A model generated the notes under the pieces. The model did no database searches, was not told where the DNA came from, and saw nothing but the letters and a program-made list of their open reading frames with translations. Positions 31,820-43,509 of a DNA stretch of 64,000 nt are shown here, piece by piece (position 1 is the first letter of the stretch; each line of letters begins with the position of its first letter). The stretch covers positions 38,560,373 through 38,624,372 of the forward strand of contig NC_087251.1 in NCBI RefSeq assembly GCF_037042905.1, written 5' to 3'. The DNA is from Lytechinus pictus (lineage: Eukaryota > Echinodermata > Echinoidea > Temnopleuroida > Toxopneustidae). A program made the translations under genes and the position numbers.

Positions 31820-32010
31820 AACCCATAGGCGGCGGAAGCAGGGGAGGGGGGGTCCTGTCCCCCTAAATTTGAGGTGGGGGGCGGCCCCCCTAAATTTTTT
31901 GTTGATAACCTTTTTTTTTTTTTTCTTTTTTGCTTAATTTTTTTACCTGTGTCCATCCCAAAATTTCAGGTGGACCCCCCTAAATTTTGTGGCTTCCGTC
32001 GCCAATGTCT
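31820..32010. repeat. Dispersed repeat fragment with CCCCCCTAAATTT motifs
   Basis: CCCCCTAAATTTGAGG, CCCCCCTAAATTTTTTG and ACCCCCCTAAATTTTGTGGC, with GGCGGAAGC at one end and GCTTCCGTCGCC at the other as inverted ends. It is probably a decayed multicopy element. Confidence 0.5.
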
Positions 32011-32479
32011 AAACATCAGGAGAGTGTTCCATCATGCAAAGAGTCTGTGATTTTCAACTAATATGTTCTGAGCCAATCAGATGCATGGGTTTCAGTAATT
32101 TAGAACAGTTGTTAGTGAAATCTACCATTCGTTTCCTAAAATGCTCTCCTCGATTCCTTTCTGCAACTTTGTTATTTTGTACCATTATTATATGTATTTT
32201 GTTGGGTTATATCTTTGCCCATTTACTACCAATTATTTATTAATGATTGCCAATATCTTGCTTGTAAATATTGTAAGTCTTACATGATTGAAAAGTTCTT
32301 TGATCTCCTGGATCAAAGGAAGTTCTTATAAATTTTTAACATTCGCCAAAACATGGTGTAATCTCTGGAATATCATTCTATTACATTGTGAACGTTTTCA
32401 GTTCTTTTAATAGAAAACTTCTTCAGTTTGAATGTTACAAGTTAAATCCATTTCATGAACTTTACTTTAGACTTATCTA

Positions 32480-32905
32480 TTTGTCTCAAAAGCTTGTCAT
32501 CAACACTCCTATCGGTTTATATTCAATTGGTCTATATACAAAGTCAATGTCTCAAATAGACAAACACCACAAGGGCTATACCCATTTGGTCTACTGTCAA
32601 TTTGGTCTAATAACCATCTGGTCTACATTACACTTGTTCTAACACCCACTTCTCAATTAGTCTAATGCTCAGTTAATCTAATTTCCACTTAATCTAATCT
32701 ACTTATCATTGTATGCGTAGTAAAATACAATTTTGTTCATAACAGTTCATCTTACCAAATGGACTAAGTGATGTTAGACGAAGGGGAGATTGGACTGAAT
32801 AGAATGAGCCCAACTGGGAGTTGGAAAGAGTGGTAAAGGAGCTAAATGCCAGTTAGACCAAATGGTGAGTAGACCAACTGGTTTGCCAATTGGCAAATTT
32901 ATCCT
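32480..32905. mobile_element. Foldback element made of GGTCTA/TAGACC microrepeats
   Basis: The left half is a series of TTGGTCTA, TGGTCTAC and TAGTCTAAT blocks about 14-20 bp apart. The right half is the inverse series (GGACTAAG, TTAGACGAA, TTAGACCAAA, GTAGACCAAC). The element would fold into a long imperfect hairpin. It is the same style as 61936-62350. Confidence 0.65.
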
Positions 32906-32999
32906 TCACATGTCTCCTATATTCTATGAATTACTTGTAAACAAAAGTATACAATATTAATATTATTTGCCTTCCTTCCAAAATATAGCCCTCCCAAGG

Positions 33000-35735
33000 A
33001 ATACAACAAACAAACAACAGTTGACATCACAAAATCTAAATAAACTGACAAGAAAACGTCTTTTTTTAATTTTGAATTTATTCATATTTCGATGAAAAGA
33101 GAAAGTTTTTTGAAAATGTATGAACAGTAGAGGATTATAGATCTAACAAACAAACTTTGAATAAGACAATACTGAACCAGGTGTTTCAGAAAGAGTTAAG
33201 TGTAATTTAAAGGCATGCTTACAAGCAAACACATGTTACATAATTTTATTGATGAGGAACATAAGCATTTAGTAGCACTTATATCTTTTTGAAACACCAC
33301 CCAGATCTAAATCAACTATTAATTTAAAGGAAAAAAAGATATTCGAGTCAATGGTAAACAAAACCAATGCAGGTCAGATCATAAGAGAGATAAACTCTCA
33401 GGTTTTTTTTTTTCTCTCTCTCTCTTCTCCTGATTTCTTACCAACTGTGTATCATAACCCAAGAGTAAACAGAGGAGATTTACTGCAAGAATATCCCATT
33501 CTACTAACACGTTAATCAAAATAAATTAGATTTCACAAAAATATTGCAGACCATCACTTCTCAAGTCCATGTTGACGCCATCTGTTCTTTCAAATTATTA
33601 ATAATAAACTAATTTGTTGTGTAATAACACACTTTACATATTCATGCCCATATTCTGAACTTTGACTTGCCTTGAAATGATATGAATCTGTCATTTAAAT
33701 AGGCATCATAATTGACACTGAAACAATTGAAAACTGTCTTGAGAATGGCATGCATTCATCATGATAGCATTGAAAAAAATACAATGTAAGCAAACATTTT
33801 GCATTACTGGCTTTTCAAAATTTGAGCCCAGAATAAGGTTTCGGTCAACTCAAGTTCTGAATAGTTACTAGCTTACAGATTACAATCAATGTCTTTTTTT
33901 TCTTCCTTCTTTGATTCAATGTAAAAGTTATTTTAATTTGCTCAATATAATCACACTGATTGTGTGCCATAATGTTACTCCATAATTTCATGATCATGTA
34001 CACAAAAATACATGTAAGTAAGTACTACAAGGATACTTTTAATAACACAAAGTAACCCCTTTCTTCGTTCGTTGTTGAATTATTATCGCTTATTCCTTTC
34101 TTATGGAGAGGGGGTAGCATTCAACCGACACAAAAAGTCTTCCAAATTCTTCATGCAGTCAACAAACTTTAGAATTCCATACATCCATGAAAAAAAAAAC
34201 TATAGTAGACATATATAAACTTGAACATGAGAAAATATGAAGAGCATCTCAGTTTTCTCTCTCATCTGTAACTACAACCATGCATCCATCTTCTCATAGA
34301 AGATATAAATTGTGAGAAAAACATTGTTTGTATAATCTAATTCTAGAGGGGAAAGGAAACGATACTACTACTACCACTACACAAAAATAATTAAGCATTG
34401 TGGCCTCAGTTAGAGATAGAGATTGAAATACAGTATGTAAATCTATATGCACCAGTTGATATATACAAAGATAATTGCCTTGACATCTATCCTAATGCTA
34501 CAGTTACACCAATTAAACTGACTCCAAACTGACCAATGTTATGTCATTGGAAATAATGTAATAACTTTGGTTGATTGCATTGGCTACAATGAAAATCAAG
34601 CGTATGATTAATCGCTAACCTTTGTGTTACGGGATCCTGGAATCAGTTTCGTTGGTGTAACTGTGTCATAAAAGAAAGACTACATACAATAAAGCAGGTC
34701 TCTAATTCTTCATAAATAACTAAGGTTTATAGAAGAAACCTTACACAAGAAAGTTCCTTGAACTTGATAAATTTCACAGAAATACAACACAGCTGTAAAT
34801 AAGAGAATAAAGGAATGTAAACAAATTGTGATAAAGAAAAAAAAAGAGGGGGGGGGTTCAAGCAAACCATGAGTTCTTAGCACATCAAAACATAGAACTA
34901 ATTAATCTTTGAAACAACAGCATGTTCTTTTGTGACGGAGAAGTTTTCTAACTACAACAGCAGAAATAAAATTTGCCCCATTTTCTAAAAAAAAAAAAAA
35001 AAATGTGAACCATGATGCATTGCACATTGCACAAATTATACTTTTAAAATACTGTGATCTTTACATAATAATTGAGTCTGAATGATTTTGTGTGAGGACA
35101 CCATTTACTCCATAACCAGAGCTGCCAACCTTTGGAATTAGGAAGAGCAAATCCGTATCTATATCTCCAAAATTGTTATTTTCTCAATGAACCCTATTAT
35201 TCTCTAACAGTCACTCTATTGTCATCCTCTGCCAAAACTCACTGGGAAGTTACTTACGAACTTCTGCCTTAGCACATATACATGAATATACAGAACTCCA
35301 TCTCAAACTCAATCACTTTAAAGCACATGTGAGCGCAGATTTCAGTGCTTGCGTAAATGTTTACATACAGCAATGTTACATGTTATCCTAAGAAGTTTCT
35401 CTTTTGTCCTTCATTTCTTTTCTTTTCAGCCCTGAATTCATACTTTTTAGATGACCTCTTGTATTTAAGTCACATATTCATAACAAATACTTTTTTTAAA
35501 AATTAGTTGGCAGCTCTGCCATTGTTAAATGGCGATGTTTAATTCAAATTTTACTCAATAACATATGGCCATTAAAAGTATTAAATTTCATTATTAAATA
35601 ATCTTATCAAATAAGATTACATGAATCACAAAATTATTATTTTTAATCAGAAATGACCATTATTTGGTAATTTTGGCTAAACCCATACCCAACTTCAAGA
35701 AATTAGAATAAAGAAGGCACTATAGATGAAGAAAA
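33000..35735 (-). other. Probable TMED10 3' UTR and flank
   Basis: AT-rich, with no gene or named repeat. On the minus strand an AATAAA (plus-strand TTTATT near 33075) could end a long 3' UTR. The boundaries are not determinable from the sequence alone. Confidence 0.35.
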
Positions 35736-35857
35736 CTATTCAATCAGCTTCTTAGATTTGAAGTAGCGCCTGAGATAAAAGACTTGCCATGTTGCTAAAC
35801 TCATCAGACAAACCATCGAGAAAATACTGAAGTACAATACTCTGGAATTTGTAGATT
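35736..35857 (-). CDS. TMED10: TMED10 exon 5: membrane helix and cytosolic tail
   Basis: Acceptor GTATCACAG. The first two bases complete Glu. [20 protein letters not shown] starts the helix. The tail is [11 protein letters not shown], with stop TAG at 35738-35736. Confidence 0.94.
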
Positions 35858-38800
35858 CTGTGATACAAAAATAAAGTAATAAAGAATACATTATTCACAC
35901 TAATACATAATGATGACTGAAATATTTAAACGCGGCAACACTACTAGTATATAAAATTGATAACTGTTTACAATAGAAAGCACCACTGGCATAGATTAGA
36001 GCAGCAAACATATTGTTCGGGGGGGGGGGGAGGTTGTGGATTCTGAAATACAAACAAATATCAAATAATATATTTCATACATTAAAGGACAAGTCTACCT
36101 CAGAAAATGTTGATTTAAATCAATAGAGAAAAATCAGACAAGCATAGTACTGAAAATTTCGTCAAAATTGGATGTAAAATAAGAAAGTTATGACATTTTA
36201 AAGTCTAGCTTATTTTTCACAAAATAGTTATATGCAAAATTTAGTCACATGCAAAAGAGCGAATCGATGATGTCCCTCACTCACTATTTCTTTTGTTTTT
36301 TGTTTGAATTGTACAATATTTCAATTTTTACAGATTTGACGTTAAGGACAAACTTGATTGAACCATAAAATGTTAAACAATGGTAATTCCACATGTTCAT
36401 GGAGAAATACAACTTTGTTTCACAGGACAATGAAGAGAAAATTAGGATATTTCATATAATAAAATACAAAAGAAATAGTGAGTGATGTCATCAGTTCCTT
36501 CATTTGCATACCGACCTGGATGTGCATATAACTATTTTGTGAAATTAAGCGAAACTTAGAAATGTCATAACTTTCTTATTTTACAACCGATTTTGATTAA
36601 ATTTTCAGTGTTATGCTCGTGGGATTTTTCCCTTTTTATTCAAATAAACTTTTGTGTTGGGGTGGACTTGTGCTTTAATAAATAAAATGTAACTAAAATA
36701 TTCCAAAGAAGTAATAACACTCATGATTACTGTTTTACAGCATCACATAACACATTAGAGCAGCAAACTTATTAATTGAAAGGGAAGGGGGGGTGATCTA
36801 TTGCCAGACAGATTGATGTACTGTCAGCATACTTGACGTTCCATCAAAAATGGGTAATCACCTCTTGTAAAGCTATACATCATTATCTCTTCTTCCCCTT
36901 CCCTTCATGATTGAAATTGGTAAATGCCATAGCAAGAATGACATGTGAAGCAATTCCTAAATGATAGAGTTTAGTAAATGAAAGAAACTTGTTTTCTTCA
37001 TCATTTGATCAATGAAAGTATGTTTTATAATAAAATTGAAAGGGTTTGTAGCAGCTCAAACCAACAGGCATCAACGTGCATTGGTAAATGCCATAGCAAG
37101 AATGACATGTGAAGCAATTCCTAAATGATAAAGAGTTTAGTAAATGAAAGAAACTTGTTTTCTTCATCATTTGATCAATGAAAGTATGTTTTATAATAAA
37201 ATTGAAAGGGTTTGTAGCAGCTCAAACCAACAGGCATCAACGTGCATTGGTAAATGCCATAGCAAGAATGACATGTGAAGCAATTCCTAAATGATAAAGA
37301 GTTTAGTAAATGAAAGAAACTTGTTTTCTTCATCATTTGATCAATGAAAGTATGTTTTATAATAAAATTGAAAGGGTTTGTAGCAGCTCAAACCAACAGG
37401 CATCAACGTGCATTGGTAAATGCCATAGCAAGAATGACATGTGAAGCAATTCCTAAATGATAAAGAGTTTAGTAAATGAAAGAAACTTGTTTTCTTCATC
37501 ATTTGATCAATGAAAGTATGTTTTATAATAAAATTGAAAGGGTTTGTAGCAGCTCAAACCAACAGGCATCAACGTGCATTGGTAAATGCCATAGCAAGAA
37601 TGACATGTGAAGCAATTCCTAAATGATAAAGAGTTTAGTAAATGAAAGAAACTTGTTTTCTTCATCATTTGATCAATGAAAGTATGTTTTATAATAAAAT
37701 TGAAAGGGTTTGTAGCAGCTCAAACCAACAGGCATCAACGTGCATTGGTAAATGCCATAGCAAGAATGACATGTGAAGCAATTCCTAAATGATAAAGAGT
37801 TTAGTAAATGAAAGAAACTTGTTTTCTTCATCATTTGATCAATGAAAGTATGTTTTATAATAAAATTGAAAGGGTTTGTAGCAGCTCAAACCAACAGGCA
37901 TCAACGTGCATTGGTAAATGCCATAGCAAAAAAATCATATGAAGCAATTTCCTAAATGATAAAGAGTTCAGTAAATGAATGAAACTTGTTTTCTTTATCA
38001 TTTGATCAATGAAAGTATTTTTTTATAATAAAATTGAAAGGGTTTGTAGCACTTTAAATCATATATATAGCTGACAGGTATGTGTGATAACAATTCTGAT
38101 GAGCATTTCAAAAAACAAATAATCAATGATTTCTCTGACAACTGTTTATCATCTCATGAAATCCTTGTATCTGATTGGCTCAGAACAGATTAGTCAATGA
38201 AAATCACTGAGTGTTTGTTCCATGAAATGTTCCCCAGATTGCCTCATACCAAGCACTTACCATTTGTGTCTCTCATCTCTTCCTCTCTCTTCTTCATGTA
38301 TCCAAAGTCATTGACGATAGCTTCTGACAGATCTTCCAGCCTCCGTAGTTCAATCTCCATTGGTTTTAGCTTCTCAGACTTGGCTAGCTGTAACATGGTT
38401 ATAATATAGAGAAAATATAGTTATATAGTTACACAAATGGCACTGCCTAATTCAATATTGGAAAATTTTGATACTGATTTCCTTGAATATGGAAACAAAT
38501 GGAATGAATGAAATTGACATGATATATACAGAATGGCCCCGGAAAATCATAGGATTCATATCTGAATAAAGTTGTCTGTAAACTCTGTATCATGAATTAT
38601 TATCACTATGATTACTACCAGCATGTACAATCATATTTGATTTTTTTTTCAATTACTAACTATATGTATACTATCTTAGGGGGTGTTGCAAGAAAATATT
38701 TGCATTCCATTGCAAATTTCAGTAGTAAGTTTACAAGTGGTAGATCAAGTTCAACTTCAGCAAATCAATTCATGCTTGTTGATACAAGACCACGACCAAT

Positions 38801-41800
38801 TGCAAATTTGCAATAAATTGCCCAACATAAAATTGATTTGGTAAATTCCCCTAGCACTGGTGAATGGATTAATGAATGGGATGGTTTTTCCAGTCATATG
38901 AATATTTGCCCATTTTTGAAGGACTAAATAACGATTTGACGATGCAATTTTCAAAAAAGGGTTTAACAATGTATCACAGATACAATCAGGACCAGACAGT
39001 TCTGTTTTTTTTTTAAAGTTGAATCAATGTTATCAATCCCTTTGGGTGATTCCATGCTAGAAAAATCAGCCATTTTCACATTTTCCAGCCTCCTGTCCAA
39101 ACAAACGAAGAACTTCAATTTGCTTTGTGGTAAAAGTACTACTGGGAAGACATGCAATAAAAATAAGTTGTCCATAGGTGAATTAGAGCTTAAAATGTTG
39201 CGTATCGTACAGGACATATCTGCGTCCCGTACGACACACAATATTTTCACCTATAATTTACCCACAATCAATTTTTTTGTGTTGGTTATTAGTTTTTCAC
39301 ATGACTACTCACTATAGCTTTATCATTGAAAAAATAGAATATTTTATTGCTCAAGTATTCTGCTAGGAAACTAGAAATTGTTGTCAAAATGTCCCGTACG
39401 ACACGTATGGAATCGCCCCTTTAGTGAATTTTTATTTTGATAAAATAAATTTTTGACACTTACATCTTCATAGCTCTTGGCTTCCACACCATGCTTGACT
39501 ATGATAGTGACTTCCCTCTCTCCCGCACGCATACCTGTGAGAAAAAAATCACATAGAACATGATATCTTTAAAAGACCACCAGACGGCAGCAGCATAGAG
39601 TAGATATAAAAAATGCATTTGTCAAACAATTACTTTTGTCAGCTCTTCTTTAAAGGAAATCATATTTCATCTTTCTTTTACATTCATCTATTTTTTTAGA
39701 TTTTATCATTTATTCATTTACTACCACTTCCAGCATTACATCGGCTACTAGAGTAATAGGCACCCTACTACTACTACTACAACAACTACTACTACTAGTA
39801 GTAGTAGTAGTAGTTGTAGTAGAAGTAGTGCCTATACTATTACTACTGTTGCTACTTCTACTTCTTTAACTAGTTCTACTATTTTTACTACTGCTTCTAC
39901 TCCTTTTCTTATTTCTTTTCTATTAAAATTACTACTGCTACAACAATTTTTTTTGCTGTTACAAAACTTGCTCCTTCACTCTTGGTATACACATGGCCCG
40001 TATTCTGAAGTGAGGTTTAACTTAAACTTGTCACTTGTGGTTTAAGTATGGGAAGCCAAAAGTATCAAAATTCTTAAGAAGTTGTATGTTTCTTATGTTT
40101 ACTGTGCTCTTTCCTGATTCATCGATTGTGAAGACAATCATCTATTTATACTTCCTAGACAATTATGAATGATATGAGAGCCAAATGAGCTGAAATATGA
40201 TATCTCTACCATTAGTGGTTTATGTAACAATTGGCTATCCATGCTTAAACCACAACTTTAAACCAGGGTTTAATTCAAACCTGAGTTCAGAATACCGCCA
40301 TGTAGTTTAAGCTTACCTGCAGGTACTTTTGTAATGAAACAAATTTCATAAGTGTCATAATCATCTGTAGTGAATGCAAATTTTCCTTCTGTTGCTTCTT
40401 CTCTTGTGTACAATGTATGACCCTTAGAGTCTGTCACCTGTTAATAAGCAAGGAAAGTGTGGTTAACACATGATCAATAAGAATTTATTCAAACATCAAA
40501 TATATTCCTCATCTAGAGTAAAGAATGGAGGAGAATTTTTCAAACATTTTGGTGATTGGAAACTGTCTAATACTTTTCTTATTGTTGCTTGATTAATACT
40601 TTTCATAATCATTTTTAAAGTACTGAAATCTGAAGAAAAAAAAAGATTTCCAACAAGAATATTACATTGAATAAAAAAAAAGTGGTTGATGGAATCAAAA
40701 GCGTGTTGTCTAAGTTAAAACAGAATTTCAACAATCACAGCTGCTGTCAATCTAGAAAAAAAAAGTCAAATGCAACTCCCAACATTTCATATGACCCTGA
40801 TATGTCATGCAGGTATAAATGGCCAGTGTAACTTCTGAATATTGATTGTAAATAATTATTATTTGTATAATAACTATTTAAATCAATATTCAAATTTTAT
40901 TATTAAATAAATAATTTTGATCTACGAATTGTTCTTCAAAACGGCACTTCGTAACAAAGCTCATTGAAGCTACGTCATATCGAAGCGGTTCAAGGGTCAA
41001 GCCTATTGTATTTGTGGTATTTACGAATGGATTGAGGGATCTACACGACATCATTCTGGTAACAAACCTCTCATTTTCCATATTTATACTAACACATTTT
41101 TTACCCCTTCATACGCATTAGGCGTGTGAAGGTTTCAACCTATATATAAATAAAATCAAGAGAAGCAGACTTCACCCACTCTAGGCGACACCCCAATACT
41201 TACCCGTGCTAATAAACTGGGACTCCACTCACGCGCGTTTGGGCCTCCCTAGCTTAGAACTAAGCACTAATATCACCTTAAAAACTAAATCTACAAGGTA
41301 TGTATAATCTATTTACAACTTTAATAATGTTTAATCTGTACTCACCGGTTCTTTTGTTGCATTTTCACACCATTTCTCACAATTCTTCGTAAATATTTGC
41401 GGCAAATTTTGTCGCCATAGACAGCTTAGCATCCATCTTTATTGATAAATGGAGCACCCTTTACGATAGTTGTTAATGCCGCGGAGAAATCGTTAGGCAT
41501 TTTGGCCTGTGTTCAAGGCGTTCTTTCTGTTTTATTTTTTATATTGAAGATTGTGCATTTGTTGAATAGCGCCGTCTACGTCAGGTATGAGATCGAGTGT
41601 ATAAATACACTCTTCCAAAATAATTATGATTCCGACCTGGCGCTGTTTAACTTCAATCTCTTTCACCTAAATTAGCGATGAATGCTAGCATTATAAAATA
41701 TATATTATTAACGTCTGACGAAAAGAATAACCAACCTATCAGCTGACGAGAACGCGAATCACGTGATCTTCATATCAGCTTTCGATCGCGAGTCAGAAGA

Positions 41801-43509
41801 GAAGAGCAGCTGCCCAGAAAATCAGGAAAAAGCCGTGAAAATGTAAGTTCCCCTTCATTTCTTTCATTTTTTGTTGTTGCTAACGATGCATTTACACTAT
41901 AAAATTATAATTTAAATAAGAGAAAGGAATATAGCTTGTACTTGTGATATAATGTATAAATATCCTGTTCTCAGAGATTTCTAACCAAAAATACTACTGA
42001 TGTCGCCTATGAGGTCCATACATGTAATGTTGGACCTCATTGGTACTAGGAGTGACTTCACCCTCTAAATATGGATTTCCTACAGAAATCCATCCGTGTT
42101 TACAAGTCTCGCTCAAGCATGCATGGGGGCCATTTCAAGGCTCCGTGATGTAAAAGTATATGGAAAAATATTTCAAAATATCATCACGGAGTCCTCAAGC
42201 CAGGCTAAGTCAAGGCTATGTTTGTCCTAGACAGCTGGCAGCCGTCTGTTTCGAGGAGTTTTTAAACATTTTTTTTTTTTTTTCTCCTCGTACACAGACG
42301 GCTCGCTAGCGTGCAGCCACCATTAGGGGACTTGCAATGCAAAACCCCCCCGTCAGGGCTCTTCAATTTTTGTCTTTAATAAATAAAAATTTTGAAAATT
42401 AACGCGACCAAAATGCAAATTAATATTCCCTCTTGGCATTAATTGCCAAAAAACGGAGAAAAATCAAGTTAAAAGGAACAAAAACAGTGACTTACCTCGG
42501 CTGTCGCGCAAATTCACTTCCCCGTTTTATCCGATCTTAAGTACATAAACATATGGCCATTGAGTCCCTTGTACAGATCGCGCTAGAACTTCGGTCTCTG
42601 TATTTGGTGAGTGAAGCCAACGGAGTTCAGCTGAACAACCAACATAACAGAGACCGAAGCTTTTGGTCTATGTTTGTCCTAGACCAAAAGCTTCGGTCTC
42701 TGTTAAATTGGTTGTTCCGCTGAACTCCGTTGGCTCCACTCACCAAATACAGAGACCGAAGTTCTTACTCGATCTGTACAGGGACTCATTAATGTATTAA
42801 GTTCGGACAAACCAAGGAAGTGGGAGTTGTGCGACAGCCGAAGTAAATCACTGTTTTTGTCCTTTTATTTAATTTTATTTTTCCCTGTTTTGGTGCATTT
42901 CAGGCTAAAAACAGTTAAAATAATCTTTATTCTGGTCAAGTTCTTATAATATATTTTAATGAAATAAAGACAAAAATCGATGAGCCCCGTTTGGGGATTT
43001 TGCATTGTTAAATTTAAATGTTATTGTTTAAAAAAAACTCCTCGAAACAGACGGCTGCCAGCTGTCTAAATATGTTTGTCCGACTTGTTATTGTTCCATT
43101 CTCTATTCCTGCTTTTTTTATGGAAAAAGAGGCAAACATGGCAAAGACTATAATTTTGTTTTCAATATTAAACTGAAAATTTGAACCCGTTTTTCCTTAT
43201 CTTAAGCTCACCTCGCTCGGCTACGCCGCCAAGACAGCAGCTGAGCTGCGCGCGGAGGTCTCAACTGTACCCGCCCCGTGAGTGCCCCGGTAGACTGATT
43301 ACGGTACCGCTAATGATACTTGCCTGCAATGTTGTCTTGTGTCCCGGTGCATCTGACAGTTTAAAATCCCCTGTTACAAGAACATCTTTATGTATTTCAT
43401 CTTTGAGACATCTTCTTACATTAGCAGCTAGCATAAAAGAAATTGCGTGAGCTTGTATAGCCAAAAGGCTTAGGATTACAGGCAAGAAAGGAATATAATT
43501 GAGCTTCAT
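35736..43509 (-). CDS. TMED10: Transmembrane emp24 domain-containing protein 10 (p24 delta), complete gene
   Basis: Minus-strand exons: 43509-43324, 40437-40317, 39534-39464, 38387-38261, 35857-35736, giving 208 residues with consistent phases. TMED10 cycles between ER and Golgi as a p24-family cargo receptor and COPI/COPII coat partner. Seen here: a signal peptide (about 1-22), a lumenal GOLD domain with the conserved cysteine pair (residues 34 and 95; [16 protein letters not shown]), a coiled coil (about 126-168; [18 protein letters not shown]), a transmembrane helix (175-197), and a short cytosolic tail [11 protein letters not shown] with an aromatic plus di-lysine sorting signal. Length is close to the family's roughly 210-220. 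The first intron uses a GC donor. Introns carry a satellite and large palindromes. Confidence 0.93.
36084..36676. mobile_element. Foldback element, GGACAAGTCYACC family, full length
   Basis: Left AAAGGACAAGTCTACCTCAG and right GTTGGGGTGGACTTGTGCTTT are inverted ends. The arms extend over about 130 bp (CGTCAAAATTGGATGTAAAA against TTTTACAACCGATTTTGATT) and continue imperfectly towards the centre. It lies in TMED10 intron 4; the relative at 18343 is in a TDRD9 intron. Confidence 0.8.
36919..38052. repeat. 166-bp satellite array, about 6.8 copies
   Basis: GGTAAATGCCATAGCAAGAA starts at 36919, 37083, 37249, 37415, 37581, 37747 and 37913. Spacing is 166 bp between copies 2 and 7, and 164 for the first. 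Copies 2-6 look identical base for base. Copies 1 and 7 carry the substitutions and indels. It lies in TMED10 intron 4. Confidence 0.95.
38261..38387 (-). CDS. TMED10: TMED10 exon 4: coiled coil
   Basis: Acceptor CATGTTACAG, donor GTAAGT. It enters in phase 0 and leaves with one base. It contains [20 protein letters not shown], near-invariant in TMED10 proteins. Confidence 0.94.
38680..38830. mobile_element. Fragment of the GTTGCAAGAAA MITE family
   Basis: GGGGGTGTTGCAAGAAAATATTTGC matches the terminus of the element at 3714-3933. Internal TTGCAAATTTGCAATAAATTG remains, but the other terminus is missing. Confidence 0.5.
39464..39534 (-). CDS. TMED10: TMED10 exon 3: end of GOLD domain
   Basis: Acceptor TTTCTCACAG, donor GTAAGT. 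It completes Gly and ends in phase 0 after [23 protein letters not shown]. Confidence 0.92.
39750..39850. repeat. CTA/TAG triplet palindrome
   Basis: A CTACTACTACAACAACTACTA run meets its inverse TAGTAGTAGTTGTAGTAGAAG at about 39797. AGTAATAGGCA and TGCCTATACTATTACT extend the arms outside the triplets. It forms a near-perfect hairpin in TMED10 intron 2. Confidence 0.85.
39995..40299. mobile_element. MITE with GGCCCGTATTCTGAAGT termini, copy 1
   Basis: Left GGCCCGTATTCTGAAGTGAG and right CTGAGTTCAGAATACCGCC are inverted ends around about 305 bp. The internal TTTAAACC/GGTTTAA palindromes are shared with copies at 52208 and 52927. It lies in TMED10 intron 2, ending 18 bases before the exon 2 splice boundary. 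Confidence 0.85.
40317..40437 (-). CDS. TMED10: TMED10 exon 2: GOLD domain core
   Basis: Acceptor TTATTAACAG, donor GTAAGC. 40 codons plus one base. [20 protein letters not shown] is the conserved GOLD strand region. Confidence 0.93.
41340..41850. promoter_or_regulatory. Promoter-like segment inside TMED10 intron 1
   Basis: It contains the E-box palindrome ATCACGTGAT (41758-41767). On the plus strand an exon-like, purine-rich stretch ends AAAGCCGTGAAAAT before GTAAGT (41839). On the minus strand a short frame opens with [14 protein letters not shown] and closes on CCG before GTGAGT (about 41346). These suggest divergent first exons, but neither can be connected to coding exons here. Treat as a hypothesis. 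Confidence 0.25.
42217..43081. repeat. Large palindrome with an 11-mer at both ends and the centre
   Basis: The arms run about 42228-42668 and 42680-43070. Outer ends are AGACAGCTGGCAGCCGTCTG and CAGACGGCTGCCAGCTGTCT. Inner ends are AGAGACCGAAGCTTTTGGTC and GACCAAAAGCTTCGGTCTCT. TATGTTTGTCC occurs in direct orientation at 42217-42227, 42669-42679 and 43071-43081. The right arm is shorter through internal deletions. It lies in TMED10 intron 1. Confidence 0.88.
43205..43275. other. GC-rich islet, nature unknown
   Basis: About 70 bp of markedly GC-rich sequence follows CTTATCTTAAG and precedes GTGAGT. Read on the plus strand it is open ([20 protein letters not shown]) with acceptor- and donor-like edges. 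It abuts the TMED10 exon 1 donor. It may be a transposon scrap or an antisense exon. Confidence 0.2.
43324..43509 (-). CDS. TMED10: TMED10 exon 1: signal peptide and start of GOLD domain
   Basis: ATG at 43509, then [20 protein letters not shown] (hydrophobic signal) and the conserved [16 protein letters not shown]. 62 codons, phase 0. The exon ends CAG followed by GCAAGT, the standard context of a GC donor, and joins in frame to exon 2. Reading on past it loses similarity at once. Confidence 0.93.

Noticed and set aside
36919..38052. CRISPR-like array
   Set aside because: The units are contiguous 166-bp tandem copies without unique spacers, in an animal intron. It is a satellite, not a CRISPR array.
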